From assembly GCF_001648595.1 (NCBI RefSeq), contig NZ_LBAW01000021.1, forward strand, positions 1-64,000: 64,000 nucleotides of DNA. Reading direction: 5' to 3'. This DNA comes from Legionella bozemanae. GTDB lineage: Bacteria; Pseudomonadota; Gammaproteobacteria; Legionellales; Legionellaceae. Both the position numbers and the translations under genes were made by a program. Below, in pieces: positions 51,893 to 60,645 of the stretch (the first letter of the stretch is position 1; each line of letters starts with the position of its first letter). The notes under the pieces were generated by a model. That model saw only the letters and a list, made by a program, of their open reading frames with translations. It was not told the origin of the DNA and searched no databases.

Positions 51893-54316
51893 ATGTTTTT
51901 AAAATTTTCAAGACTTATTTATCTACTTTTGGGACTCATTTTTTCCGTTTCTCAATCTACGTGGGCTTACACTACAAAAAATGGTGCCATTTTTGATGCA
52001 AATGGGAATCAAATCAGCATTGATGGGATTGCATGGATAGGATTTCAAGACAGTAATTTTCTTGGTGGCCTTTGGAATGTTCCATTTAATCCAATTGGTA
52101 CACAAAAGGGTGTAATTGAATTACTTACGACTCCTTGGACTGTACCAGGCTCTAATATTCCAAGTGCAGATAATGGAGTATCGTTTAAAACAATTCGTTT
52201 ACCTATTCAGCCAGGGATTTGGCGAAATACTACTACAGTACAACAATCTCCTTTTAATTTTTCGGTTACGGATGTAACAAATCAAGGAGCTGGTAATGGT
52301 CCTTTTTGCGATTGGAGTAAAGGAGCAGATGGAAGCGGGCACTGCTTACAATCCAAAACAGCCCCAGATTTATTAACTGCTACGATGAATGAATTTAAAA
52401 AGCAAAATATTCTTGTGATGCTCGATTTTCACCATCGGCCTGGATTAGGTGATAATTTCCGTGACGGTACTGTTGTGGCTGCAAATTATTCATTACAAAA
52501 TTATCATGATGATATTGTACACTTTGTTACAAATGCCCCTGCAAATTTATTAGGTATCGATATTTATAACGAACCCCATCAATTATTCTGGTATCAAGAC
52601 AATACACAAACGACTCCAGTTCAGCCTGCGTGGATTAAAGTAATCGCTGCAGCAGCAACAGCAGTGTATGATTCCAAAGTGGACACTTTATTATTCGTAG
52701 AAGGGCCAGGAGGTACTGCTGGAAATGATCCCTATGATCCAGTCTACAGCAATACTTCAACCATTTGTTTACCGGACTCTACTAAAATTGATGATACCAA
52801 TGTGGTTAGTTTAACTCGTGATAATAGCCGTTGTCCTACAGCGAATACCTTGCGTGTAACCAATATTGGTTCTAATTGGGGAGAGAATTTTCGTTCTTTG
52901 CTGGATACAAAGCAGTCGGTAAATGGAGTTGCGCGATTTGATGTGACTACTTTCAGGACACAATTAATCCAAGCAATTGAAGCTAATAATTTTAGCAATA
53001 CGGATCCAAATGCTATAGCCGATTGGTTGTTAGGGCCAAATAATGATGGTAATGAGGGACATCTGGTTTTTGCGCCGCACTTGTATGGAGCGCAGGTGGC
53101 AGGATGGCAGTCTGATGCAAATGACAGTCCTATACGATTTGATTGGAACTTTGGTTTCTTACTAGATTCCGGTTTTCCCTTTGTAATTGGAGAATTAGGG
53201 TACGATGTGCAAGTGCCTGCAACGGGTGGAGAGGACTTTTTTCTTGATTCGGTTGCACCCTATTTGATAAACAAAAAAATAAATCACAATTTATTTTTTT
53301 GGACGTTCAACAATGCTGATTTTCCAGTAGGTTTGCGTGCAAGTGACTCTGATTTAAGTCTATTTACATGGAAAGAGCAGGATTTGCATGATCTCTTTTA
53401 TGCTATTTTACCAGTACAGCAATATGGTAAATTGTGTGTCACTGTACCTGCACCAACAGGATATAATGGAACACAATTTCCTGTAATCAGTGCTGCAGCA
53501 GGAACGAATCATTATACTTTCAGTTTAACTGCTTTTGATACTCTAACTTGTTTAGACAAAGTTGTAACAGGTACCTATACCTTAACCGGTACTTCAATCA
53601 GTAACAGCGACGGCATTAATTATGTTCCTGAAAATACAAAAACGGCGATTGTCTCTTCAAACACAGAGACAGATGTTTCGATTAAATATGTTGAAGAGCC
53701 GACTGGTAATCTGAGTATTCATGTTACAGGTGATAGTAATTGCCCAATCAATGCCAGCCAGCTATTCACAGTCACGTACTCTTCGGGCTCTAGTACAAAT
53801 AGTGTTCAGGTGATCGGCACAACACCTAAAAATATTACACTCCCAGTAGGTAACTATACAATTAACGTTACACCTCTTCAGCTGCCTACAAATACTCAAT
53901 GTACGGCTCAGTTCAATTCCACTGTAAGTATTAATGCAAACTCAACGCAGCAAGAAACGATTCAATATACTGCGGTTGCAACCAACAATTGCTCAGTAAA
54001 AGCTCAATGCAGTACTTGGGGAACACCTCAAGATTCTTGGTCTGGAAGTTCCTGCAACCTCTATATAAGCACGAAGTCACCAATGACTAATCCTGCAGTA
54101 TTAAATATGGTAGCAAGAGGAATTACGGCAGTTACTTCAGTATGGAATGCTACAGCAACCTTTACCAATGGAACCATAACAATGACTTTATTCGATGCGA
54201 TATACATACCCAACATTGGTTTTAATGCGAGCGGTATCATTATCCTGCCCACTGAGGCAATGCTTACCACAAATGGGCAAACGTATACGTGTCCCGTGAG
54301 CACTGCATATCAATAA
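51893..54316 (+). CDS. Secreted GH5 endoglucanase-like enzyme
   Basis: A protein of about 807 residues with a signal peptide (FLKFSRLIYLLLGLIFSVSQ... ending TWA). The GH5 barrel has FHHRPG, GIDIYNEPHQ with the acid/base Glu (about 226), FAPHLYG and VIGELGYD with the nucleophile Glu (about 433). After residue 500 there are repeated strand-rich modules and a C-terminal Cys-containing domain (about 700-807) that resembles a CBM2-type cellulose-binding module. It probably cuts beta-1,4-glucans outside the cell by type II secretion, which is inference. The ATG at 51893 is preferred over 51881 because GGAG at 51884 then serves as its ribosome binding site. Confidence 0.85.
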   Translation: MFLKFSRLIYLLLGLIFSVSQSTWAYTTKNGAIFDANGNQISIDGIAWIGFQDSNFLGGLWNVPFNPIGTQKGVIELLTTPWTVPGSNIPSADNGVSFKTIRLPIQPGIWRNTTTVQQSPFNFSVTDVTNQGAGNGPFCDWSKGADGSGHCLQSKTAPDLLTATMNEFKKQNILVMLDFHHRPGLGDNFRDGTVVAANYSLQNYHDDIVHFVTNAPANLLGIDIYNEPHQLFWYQDNTQTTPVQPAWIKVIAAAATAVYDSKVDTLLFVEGPGGTAGNDPYDPVYSNTSTICLPDSTKIDDTNVVSLTRDNSRCPTANTLRVTNIGSNWGENFRSLLDTKQSVNGVARFDVTTFRTQLIQAIEANNFSNTDPNAIADWLLGPNNDGNEGHLVFAPHLYGAQVAGWQSDANDSPIRFDWNFGFLLDSGFPFVIGELGYDVQVPATGGEDFFLDSVAPYLINKKINHNLFFWTFNNADFPVGLRASDSDLSLFTWKEQDLHDLFYAILPVQQYGKLCVTVPAPTGYNGTQFPVISAAAGTNHYTFSLTAFDTLTCLDKVVTGTYTLTGTSISNSDGINYVPENTKTAIVSSNTETDVSIKYVEEPTGNLSIHVTGDSNCPINASQLFTVTYSSGSSTNSVQVIGTTPKNITLPVGNYTINVTPLQLPTNTQCTAQFNSTVSINANSTQQETIQYTAVATNNCSVKAQCSTWGTPQDSWSGSSCNLYISTKSPMTNPAVLNMVARGITAVTSVWNATATFTNGTITMTLFDAIYIPNIGFNASGIIILPTEAMLTTNGQTYTCPVSTAYQ

Positions 54317-54692
54317 GAAAAAAAGCAATGGGTTCGTCAGAACCCATTGTTTCTTCATTGAAAGATGAGCCTGTTTATAAGAAAAGATGAAATTTCCAGA
54401 TAAGTAAAATTTCATGAAAGCGATCTGGGAAGGTTGTGCCTCTCAACGGTTAATTTATGTTTATTTCAATAGGCTTGCTAGCCATGATACGTTTGTTGTT
54501 CAATTATTCTTGATAATAGTATTATTTAATTGATCAAAAAAAATCATACTGGGTTTAAAATAACAATAAATCTGGATGTTGCCATCATAATAAAAAGGGT
54601 TGCTATACTATTTAAATACCTTTACTAAGAGGGGTTTAATATTATAGATAAACTCAAAATGACTAAATGATGAGATCGTTCAAGGAGGAGTC
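54317..54692. other. Gene-free stretch after the glucanase
   Basis: About 375 bases. It starts with a terminator at 54326-54349 and then shows no gene. An AAGGAGGAG ribosome binding site at its end serves the flavin reductase gene. Confidence 0.5.
54326..54349 (+). terminator. Rho-independent terminator
   Basis: CAATGGGTTC-GTCA-GAACCCATTG, a perfect 10-bp stem, preceded by a run of A and followed by TTTCTTC. Ten bases after the glucanase stop. Confidence 0.85.
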
Positions 54693-55412
54693 ATGCCAAC
54701 GTTTCATACCAAATTAATAGGTCGAGAAAAAATAGCCGAAAATACGATGGCATATACATTTGAAAAGCCAGAAGGCTTTACATTTAAGGCAGGGCAAAGC
54801 GGTGATTTTACATTAAATAATCCTAAGGAAACGGATGCAGAAGGGGATACGCGAGCATTTACACTAACAAGCCCACCTTATGCGAACACCATCACTATTG
54901 CGACCCGAATGCGGGATAGCGCTTTTAAACGTGTTCTAAAAAAACTCCCTTTAGAGGCTTCCCTTAAATTGATTGCACCTTCGGGTTCTTTTACATTACA
55001 TAATAATACGTCTATTCCTGCGGTATATGTTACTGGCGGCATAGGCATTACTCCTGCACGAAGTATTATTATGCAAGCAACTAAAGATCAATTACCTCAT
55101 CAGATTTTTCTTTTCTATTCCAACCACAATCCCGAAGAAGCTGCTTTTCTTGAGGAGTTGAAGTCCCTTGAAAATGAAAATCCAAACTATCACTTTATCC
55201 CAACTATGACAAAAATATCTCATTCAAGTAAATGGGAGGGTGAAAGAGGGCATATCGATAAGACTATGCTCAAAAAATACATTAATGATTTATCCAAGCC
55301 CATTTATTATATATCCGGCCCAGCAACAATGGTTGCTTCGATGCGAAGCATGTTAAATGATGTGGGAGTTGATGATGATAACATTCGTACAGAAGAATTT
55401 TCGGGTTATTAA
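54693..55412 (+). CDS. Ferredoxin-NADP-reductase-type FAD oxidoreductase
   Basis: A 239-residue flavoprotein with a FAD barrel (1-100) and NAD(P) domain (105-235). FKAGQSGDFTL and TRAFTLTSPP (FAD R-x-F-S-like motif with T), VTGGIGITPARSII (pyridine nucleotide loop) and YYISGPATMVASM are characteristic. The protein ends in TEEFSGY, with the aromatic C-terminal residue that stacks on the flavin. No iron-sulfur domain. AAGGAGGAG lies just before the ATG. It should move electrons from NAD(P)H to an unknown acceptor. Single gene. Confidence 0.9.
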   Translation: MPTFHTKLIGREKIAENTMAYTFEKPEGFTFKAGQSGDFTLNNPKETDAEGDTRAFTLTSPPYANTITIATRMRDSAFKRVLKKLPLEASLKLIAPSGSFTLHNNTSIPAVYVTGGIGITPARSIIMQATKDQLPHQIFLFYSNHNPEEAAFLEELKSLENENPNYHFIPTMTKISHSSKWEGERGHIDKTMLKKYINDLSKPIYYISGPATMVASMRSMLNDVGVDDDNIRTEEFSGY

Positions 55413-55564
55413 TGTTAATTAGAACTATTTAATACGCTTTAATACTTAACCAATTATTTAACAAGTTGTTCGATTTAAGTGATTGAAAATGAACTAATTA
55501 ATCATTATCTTTCGCATTTTCTTATGATATAGTTGTCAATTTTTGCAGCGAGAGAAGAATAATA

Positions 55565-56443
55565 ATGCCTTCACATCAATTAGCTCTATTATGTCAACAA
55601 ATTGAAAAGCAAAGCACGGATCATTTTGGTAAGTTTTATATGTATGTCAGTTTGTTAAATACTTTAACTGCTCGAAATAAAACTTTTGCTGACGGTTTAC
55701 CTAAGTATTCTACAGGTTCGATGTTTTGGAGAAAAAATCATCTGGATGTTGGCGAAATACCTATTGGATTCACGCAGCAACTCGATGCGTACGCGCGTGA
55801 ATTTATTAATTTACAACCTCACTGGTCGAAAACTCTGCATAATATTGTGATGGCATATATTCGTAGGGGGAAAATCACTGACCTCGCTTATATTATCGAT
55901 CAAATGTTATCTCATCTTATGTCGATACAGGGGCATCAAAGCCACAATCAAGATATTTATGAATACATTAGTTTTGAAAAGAAAAAGAAAGGGTTAATTG
56001 ATTTTATACAACAAGTTTCAACTTTTAATCGTCAATTACTATCTATAGCAGATAATGGATGCAATACTGCATTATCCTTATTGGCGGTTACTACAGGATT
56101 CGTCCTGGTTTTAGCTTCTATTTTTTCTATTATACCTCTTATTATTGGTTTACCGCTCGTACTTGGAGGAGCGTATGGAGCCTATCATTTTGCGACTACA
56201 GGAATGGCCCAATTAGAGCAATTGGAATCTCAAATGAAACAAATGCTTAAAAAATTGGAGATGCTGCAAGGTGATTTATTTGGTGATAAAAATTCCGTTT
56301 CCTTTTATGCTGCAGCAGTGAAACCTTTACCCTATGCAGTAGTTACTGCAGGTGAGCAATTAATGTTTGATAAGTCTCAAAAGAAAACATTACAAGAGTA
56401 TCGTGAAACTCTAGATGAGAGCTTTACTCCTTTTTCCATTTAA
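55565..56443 (+). CDS. Hypothetical protein with two central membrane helices, candidate effector
   Basis: A 292-residue protein. The first 170 residues are helical and soluble. Two close hydrophobic helices follow (about 174-195 and 196-212, FVLVLASIFSIIPLIIGLPL), then a coiled-coil-like helix (QLEQLESQMKQMLKKLEMLQ) and a polar tail. A central hairpin of two membrane helices with long soluble flanks is common in Legionella effectors that insert in host membranes. No signal peptide. The end TLDESFTPFSI is only weakly signal-like. Family not recognised. Confidence 0.55.
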   Translation: MPSHQLALLCQQIEKQSTDHFGKFYMYVSLLNTLTARNKTFADGLPKYSTGSMFWRKNHLDVGEIPIGFTQQLDAYAREFINLQPHWSKTLHNIVMAYIRRGKITDLAYIIDQMLSHLMSIQGHQSHNQDIYEYISFEKKKKGLIDFIQQVSTFNRQLLSIADNGCNTALSLLAVTTGFVLVLASIFSIIPLIIGLPLVLGGAYGAYHFATTGMAQLEQLESQMKQMLKKLEMLQGDLFGDKNSVSFYAAAVKPLPYAVVTAGEQLMFDKSQKKTLQEYRETLDESFTPFSI

Positions 56444-56458
56444 AGCTTGCGTTCGAAA

Positions 56459-56488
56459 AACTTGGTTGCTTTTGCAACCAAGTTTTTT
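56459..56488. terminator. Bidirectional terminator
   Basis: AACTTGGTTGC-TTTT-GCAACCAAGTT with an A-run before and a T-run after, a perfect 11-bp stem. It lies between convergent genes and can stop both. Confidence 0.9.
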
Positions 56489-56494
56489 AATAAA

Positions 56495-57226
56495 CTAAGA
56501 TAACTGAGCTCTGGTTTGTGGCTCATTTTCTGCAGAATCCTCATCTTTTATACTCCTGAAAAAAGTATCACGTACAAAACGATAACTCGATTGAGTTATT
56601 TTGCTTCCTAAAAAGCTAGCGCCTACTGAAGTACCTATAGCAATTGACGTTTCGATGAGACTTATTGGGTTGGTTAATAAATTGATACCCAAGGCAACCC
56701 CTGTGGTTATGTAATTCGATTGTTCTTTACTATAACCACCATAAGAATGGAGTGCATATCCAACTATAGGTGTTGCAATGGCGATACTCGCCGAAGAACC
56801 CAGCGCAATAAGCAAAAGTGCCCGAATGCTTTGGTTAATCCAATAAATCTTATCAGGGGGATAATGTAAATCTTTCAAATAATCCGTTGCGCCTTCATTA
56901 ACTAATGTAACTAGCATGGAGACCAAAAAACCTTGTTGCGCTGCATCGGTAATTAATTGGATTAATTCTGGAGGAAAGAGAGCTGATAAGTTAACGGAAT
57001 GACTCAGATCGCTGTTTAGCGTTGAGGTATTAAACTCAAAGGGGGGAACTGTATGCTCGGAACTAAGCGGCGAGATTAAATTGGTACTGGAAAATGCTTG
57101 TTGATTCATCATGAAACATTGATCAGGGGTACAGTAGGGTGTTGAGCTCGTTTGAGCATTAAAAATACTATAAAACCACCCATCAGCTGATTTCTTATCC
57201 TTTTTTCTGTTTTTATCAGCCCCCAT
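56495..57226 (-). CDS. Hypothetical protein with membrane helices, candidate effector
   Basis: A 243-residue protein. The first 90 residues are polar and Ser/Thr-rich; helices that are moderately hydrophobic lie at about 95-110, 135-162 and 175-210 (ALGINLLTNPISLIETSIAI). The C-terminus is acidic (SIKDEDSAENEPQTRAQLS), the E-block type of Dot/Icm signal. AAGGAGA lies six bases before the ATG. It faces the previous gene across a shared terminator. No family is recognised; effector status is inference. Confidence 0.55.
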   Translation of the reverse strand: MGADKNRKKDKKSADGWFYSIFNAQTSSTPYCTPDQCFMMNQQAFSSTNLISPLSSEHTVPPFEFNTSTLNSDLSHSVNLSALFPPELIQLITDAAQQGFLVSMLVTLVNEGATDYLKDLHYPPDKIYWINQSIRALLLIALGSSASIAIATPIVGYALHSYGGYSKEQSNYITTGVALGINLLTNPISLIETSIAIGTSVGASFLGSKITQSSYRFVRDTFFRSIKDEDSAENEPQTRAQLS

Positions 57227-57513
57227 TGTTTCTCCTTAAAATTTAAATATGGTGAAAAAGGCTTGATTTTTTAAGTCAGCATCTTTCATTTTTTGCGACC
57301 CAACTATAAATGCTAAATACAGAATTACCAAGGTCGAATTAATAAAAATTTATCCTATTTCATAAAATTGGCTAAATTGAGCAAATCATTTCTTCATATA
57401 AAAGTAGGGGATTAGGAAATCTCTAGTAAGATGTTTTATATTATACTGTTTGCATGTATTTTATTGTTTGAATTAGGTATGATAGCTCCATTAATAAAAT
57501 AAATAATGAGTCA

Positions 57514-57732
57514 ATGATGAAAAAATTAATTTTTATTATGGCATTACTTCCACTGAATGCATTTGCTGTTGATCCCGTCAATCCAAACTTATATGCAAAT
57601 AATGACTGTGAAAGCATACATGATCCCGCTGAGAAAAAAGCTTGCTTTAATATAGAAAAGAGAAATGAAGCGGATGAAAATTTTAGAAATTTCCAAGAAA
57701 ATAATCCAGCCCCATATCAAGAAGAGTTCTAA
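57514..57732 (+). CDS. Small secreted protein
   Basis: A 72-residue protein with a signal peptide (KKLIFIMALLPLNAFA, cleavage after AFA). The mature part of about 55 residues is polar and helical with two cysteines (NNDCESIHDPAEKKACF) that could pair. A small periplasmic or secreted protein of unknown role. The start could be either of two adjacent ATG codons (57511 region or 57514). Confidence 0.6.
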   Translation: MMKKLIFIMALLPLNAFAVDPVNPNLYANNDCESIHDPAEKKACFNIEKRNEADENFRNFQENNPAPYQEEF

Positions 57733-58053
57733 GCAAAAAGGCATTAAAATAGAAGTAGTGCATTGAATCGAACGATTTACTCGTCGATTTTCTGAGCTAT
57801 ATATTAAAGCACTGCACTACTTATTTATGTTTTCTTCAAACGATTAAATCAAAGGTTTGAAATTTCATTTGGCATGTATAATAGATTATTAATTGTCTAA
57901 AAATTATATAAAATTTAGCATATTACTACCTAAAATCCCTATTTTATCATACAAGCGTATAAGTATTTTCTCAAAAAAAACTATCAAAAGATCTATTTAT
58001 AAACTATATGTATATATGATGATCATTTTGCATATGATTTAAGGAGAGACATA
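57733..58053. other. Gene-free stretch
   Basis: About 320 AT-rich bases. GTAGTGCATTG near 57755 is partly repeated in reverse as CACTGCACTAC near 57811, a loose hairpin with a long loop that may end the upstream gene. No gene was seen. Confidence 0.4.
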
Positions 58054-58317
58054 ATGAAAGTGATAATTGCATCTTCAGCATTACTCATGTCCTTAAGTTT
58101 GGTTGGTTGTAATACGATGAATGAGGCCAGTCAATACAGCAACGAAACTGTAGGTGCCGGTGTGAAATATGGTGCTAACGTGGTAGGCAAAGGTGTAGGT
58201 TTTGTTGCCGATACTGGTGCAGCTGTAGGACAGGGGTTTGGTAAGGTAGTTGACACTGGAGTCGGAGCCGTGACAGGTCATCCAACTTCTCATCATAAAG
58301 TAAAAAACTACCAATAA
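58054..58317 (+). CDS. Small Gly/Val-rich lipoprotein
   Basis: An 87-residue protein with a lipoprotein signal (LLMSLSLVGCN; lipidated Cys19). The mature part is a low-complexity repeat rich in Gly, Val and Thr (VGAGVKYGANVVGKGVGFVA, VGQGFGKVVDTGVGAVTG), ending in a His-rich tail. AAGGAGAGAC lies just before the ATG. It resembles small envelope lipoproteins of the stress-response kind; the exact role is unknown. A strong hairpin follows. Confidence 0.75.
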   Translation: MKVIIASSALLMSLSLVGCNTMNEASQYSNETVGAGVKYGANVVGKGVGFVADTGAAVGQGFGKVVDTGVGAVTGHPTSHHKVKNYQ

Positions 58318-58653
58318 GTATATTGTTTATTATGGCCATATGTTAAAAAGGCCATATATTCCTATTATAGGCTCTTCTAAATCAAATTTAATGAAGAGCC
58401 TAATAGGAATAATTTACTTGTAAGGTAGGAGAGAAGTTTCTTGTTGCAATTTTCTCTAAGGGATTTGTACCCTAATTTGAGCAACGATACATTGAATAAG
58501 AGGGGCTTTAAATCCTAAGGGAATATCTTATGGACTTTCAAAATCCTATGGGCATTTTTTTGGACAGATAGCGCGCCTTTTTTAAAAGACTGAGCTATCT
58601 GGAGAATTAAGTATGACTCAAGCTTTTTGACCAGCAGAGACTACTCTGTAAAA
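58318..58653. other. Gene-free stretch with hairpins
   Basis: About 335 bases between the lipoprotein gene and the convergent PARG-like gene. It holds a small hairpin (ATGGCC/GGCCAT, 58332-58355) and the large stem at 58358-58410. No gene was seen. Confidence 0.5.
58358..58410. terminator. Long hairpin after the lipoprotein gene
   Basis: ATTCCTATTATAGGCTCTTC pairs with GAAGAGCCTAATAGGAAT with one small bulge, giving a stem of about 18 pairs, followed by AATTT. A probable terminator. Confidence 0.65.
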
Positions 58654-59835
58654 TTACAAGGGACCACAAGTCGGACTTTGAAGTTCATCTTTTGATGGTG
58701 TTTCTGGTTTCTTATGTCCTGGAGCATACATACTGTATGGATTAAGCAAGGTGAGTGCTTTGGTATTGTAACTTGATTTACCGGCTAAATTTCCAAGCTT
58801 CAAGCCATCTAAGTATTTTTTAAACACCGGATAATTTGCTTCATATTGTGTATCTATTATTGGAAATACAATATGTTGGAAGTGTTTGGCTCGTTTTTCG
58901 ATTTCCTCACGGAATATTCCTGCAACGACATCAGGCTTATTTTTAAAACTTCCACATCCCCAAGCGCCCAGGATCGCATCAGTTTTTCTTTTAAGTATTA
59001 ATGTATCCAATAGAGCACTTATACGGTGCCTTAAGTCACTGGTGTATTTACCTGAATCTAGGTCAATCTCTTTACCAACAAGCTCAGGAGCCGCGGCTCT
59101 GATTTCATAAAAAGGAAATATTTTTTCTTTTGGGAGCAAGGGATAGCTCAATACACTGTCAGCAATAAATTGTTTTTTTGATGTGAATTCATCAGCATAT
59201 GTTGGAACTAAAATTTCCGGACCTCTAAAGCAAATCTGGGGTTGCTCATCCATAAAGACTTTATAGGCTTCAGGGATTTTTATTCGACGTAGTACACTTA
59301 ATGATTGCAATTCCTCGGGACTCATTTTTTCCTGCCCGATCAAGAGCTTCCTGGTATTTTCATCATAAAGAAAACATTTTTGTGCCTCATCATAATAAAT
59401 GCCTTTTGACAGTAATGAGCGGGCACAAGAGGAGCGATGCCACAAATTTTCTTCCTGAGCACTTCCTCCTTCTAGAGCAGCCCCCCCAGGAAATAAAGAA
59501 TTGGCCATATTGAGAACAGGATATACTTTCCCATGTTTTTTAGTCACTTCTAAAGCAGTGACGCCAAAATCCTGCTGAACCACTTCTACCTTTTGGGGCG
59601 GTTCTACTTTTTCTTTTTCCCAAGACTTTAAATTATTAAATGCCTGTGATTGCAATTCATGAAACTTCTCTGGGTCTGTAATATGGTCTAGTGTAACCCC
59701 CATACTTTTATGCCGCCAACGATCGCCAGAAAGAGTACCCCATAATAAACCAGGTTTGTGGGAGAGATGAACGTCCTTGATTTTCGAAAAATGGTCGGGT
59801 CTAATGTGGTGACGTAATTCTCTTAATGCTCTCAT
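58654..59835 (-). CDS. PARG-type macrodomain hydrolase (TIGR02452-like)
   Basis: A 393-residue soluble protein. VYPVLNMANSLFPGGAALEG followed by GSAQEENLWHRSS (residues 104-136) is the G-G-(x)n-Q-E-E signature of poly(ADP-ribose) glycohydrolases, with Glu128/Glu129 the catalytic pair. IRAAAPELV and AILGAWGCGSFKNKP follow as in the bacterial PARG-like family. PARG removes ADP-ribose chains from proteins. An N-terminal 85-residue extension and a Ser/Pro/Glu-rich end (KKPETPSKDELQSPTCGPL) are extra to the catalytic core; the latter is E-block-like. AAGGGAG lies just before the ATG. Effector or housekeeping use is open. Confidence 0.8.
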   Translation of the reverse strand: MRALRELRHHIRPDHFSKIKDVHLSHKPGLLWGTLSGDRWRHKSMGVTLDHITDPEKFHELQSQAFNNLKSWEKEKVEPPQKVEVVQQDFGVTALEVTKKHGKVYPVLNMANSLFPGGAALEGGSAQEENLWHRSSCARSLLSKGIYYDEAQKCFLYDENTRKLLIGQEKMSPEELQSLSVLRRIKIPEAYKVFMDEQPQICFRGPEILVPTYADEFTSKKQFIADSVLSYPLLPKEKIFPFYEIRAAAPELVGKEIDLDSGKYTSDLRHRISALLDTLILKRKTDAILGAWGCGSFKNKPDVVAGIFREEIEKRAKHFQHIVFPIIDTQYEANYPVFKKYLDGLKLGNLAGKSSYNTKALTLLNPYSMYAPGHKKPETPSKDELQSPTCGPL

Positions 59836-60049
59836 ATGTAACTCCCTTAGTATTTTGTCTCATGCAGATATTTACGAGACAGATCCTGTAATTTTGGTAT
59901 AAATTCATCAATAATGATTCATATTTTTCATTATTGTTCTTTTTATACCATTGTCGTTATCTCATATATTGATCTATCTGGTCAATAAAAATCTTTGATT
60001 GAATTGGGAATAGGGAGAAAATAAAGTTGTGCTTAAAATATTTCGCAAA

Positions 60050-60085
60050 GCCTGTTTTCCATTCGCTAGCGAATAGAAAACAGGC
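60050..60085. terminator. 36-base near-perfect palindrome
   Basis: GCCTGTTTTC-C-ATTCGCTAGCGAAT-A-GAAAACAGGC is symmetrical except for one opposed pair. It lies about 50 bases past the stop of the leftward His-rich gene, so it may end that transcript, though no T-run follows. A dimeric protein site is an alternative. Confidence 0.5.
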
Positions 60086-60133
60086 CCTAATGTTATTATG
60101 TTTGAAGTTCCAGTAAGAATTTTCTTGAATCTG

Positions 60134-60364
60134 TCACCATGTATAATGATATCCGTGATGATGGGGGTGCTTATGATATTTATAAGGATATTTGTGCTTA
60201 TATTTATGGTGATGGTGGTGATATTTAACAGGATAGTACCAATGATGATGTTTATAGTACTTATGATGCTTATAATGTCCATGATGATAGCCATTATATG
60301 CCAAAGCAATCGAACTTATACTCATGAATAATCCTATTAAGAACATATTGAGTATCTTAATCAT
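60134..60364 (-). CDS. Secreted His/Tyr/Lys-rich peptide
   Basis: A 76-residue protein with a signal peptide (KILNMFLIGLFMSISSIALA). The mature 53 residues are almost only His, Tyr, Lys and Pro (such as YNGYHHGHYKHHKYYKHHHW and KYHHHHHKYKHKYPYKYHKH). AAAAGGAG lies seven bases before the ATG, which supports this frame over the two overlapping ones. Such runs bind Zn, Cu, Ni or heme; the likely role is metal binding in the envelope or outside. Confidence 0.75.
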   Translation of the reverse strand: MIKILNMFLIGLFMSISSIALAYNGYHHGHYKHHKYYKHHHWYYPVKYHHHHHKYKHKYPYKYHKHPHHHGYHYTW

Positions 60365-60645
60365 AAAAAACTCCTTTTTAATGTTCGTGTGTTAATTCTA
60401 GCTGAAATTCAAACCAGATGATAAAGAAATAAACAACTGGTGCTCCTTCCTGATGGGATACATCCTAGATTTTTAGTATGAAAGATACTTTTGTAACCGG
60501 TATTCATGGAAAATTTTTATAAAATAAAATTTGGACTAAAATATAAAAAATGATTATATGAACTTTGGGATTACTTCTAATTTTAAAATATCTCCACTGA
60601 ATTAATTAATAGAGAAGGTTCCAATTTTCTTAAAGGGAAATTATT

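Noticed and set aside
55420..55445. TTTAATACGCTTTAATACTTAA as a second PmrA box
   Set aside because: The half-sites are spaced ten bases apart instead of eleven and lie 120 bases from the next start.
59974..60331. Ile/Met-rich frames on both strands around the His-rich gene
   Set aside because: They are other-frame readings of its CAY/AAR codon repeats; only the frame with signal peptide and ribosome binding site is credible.
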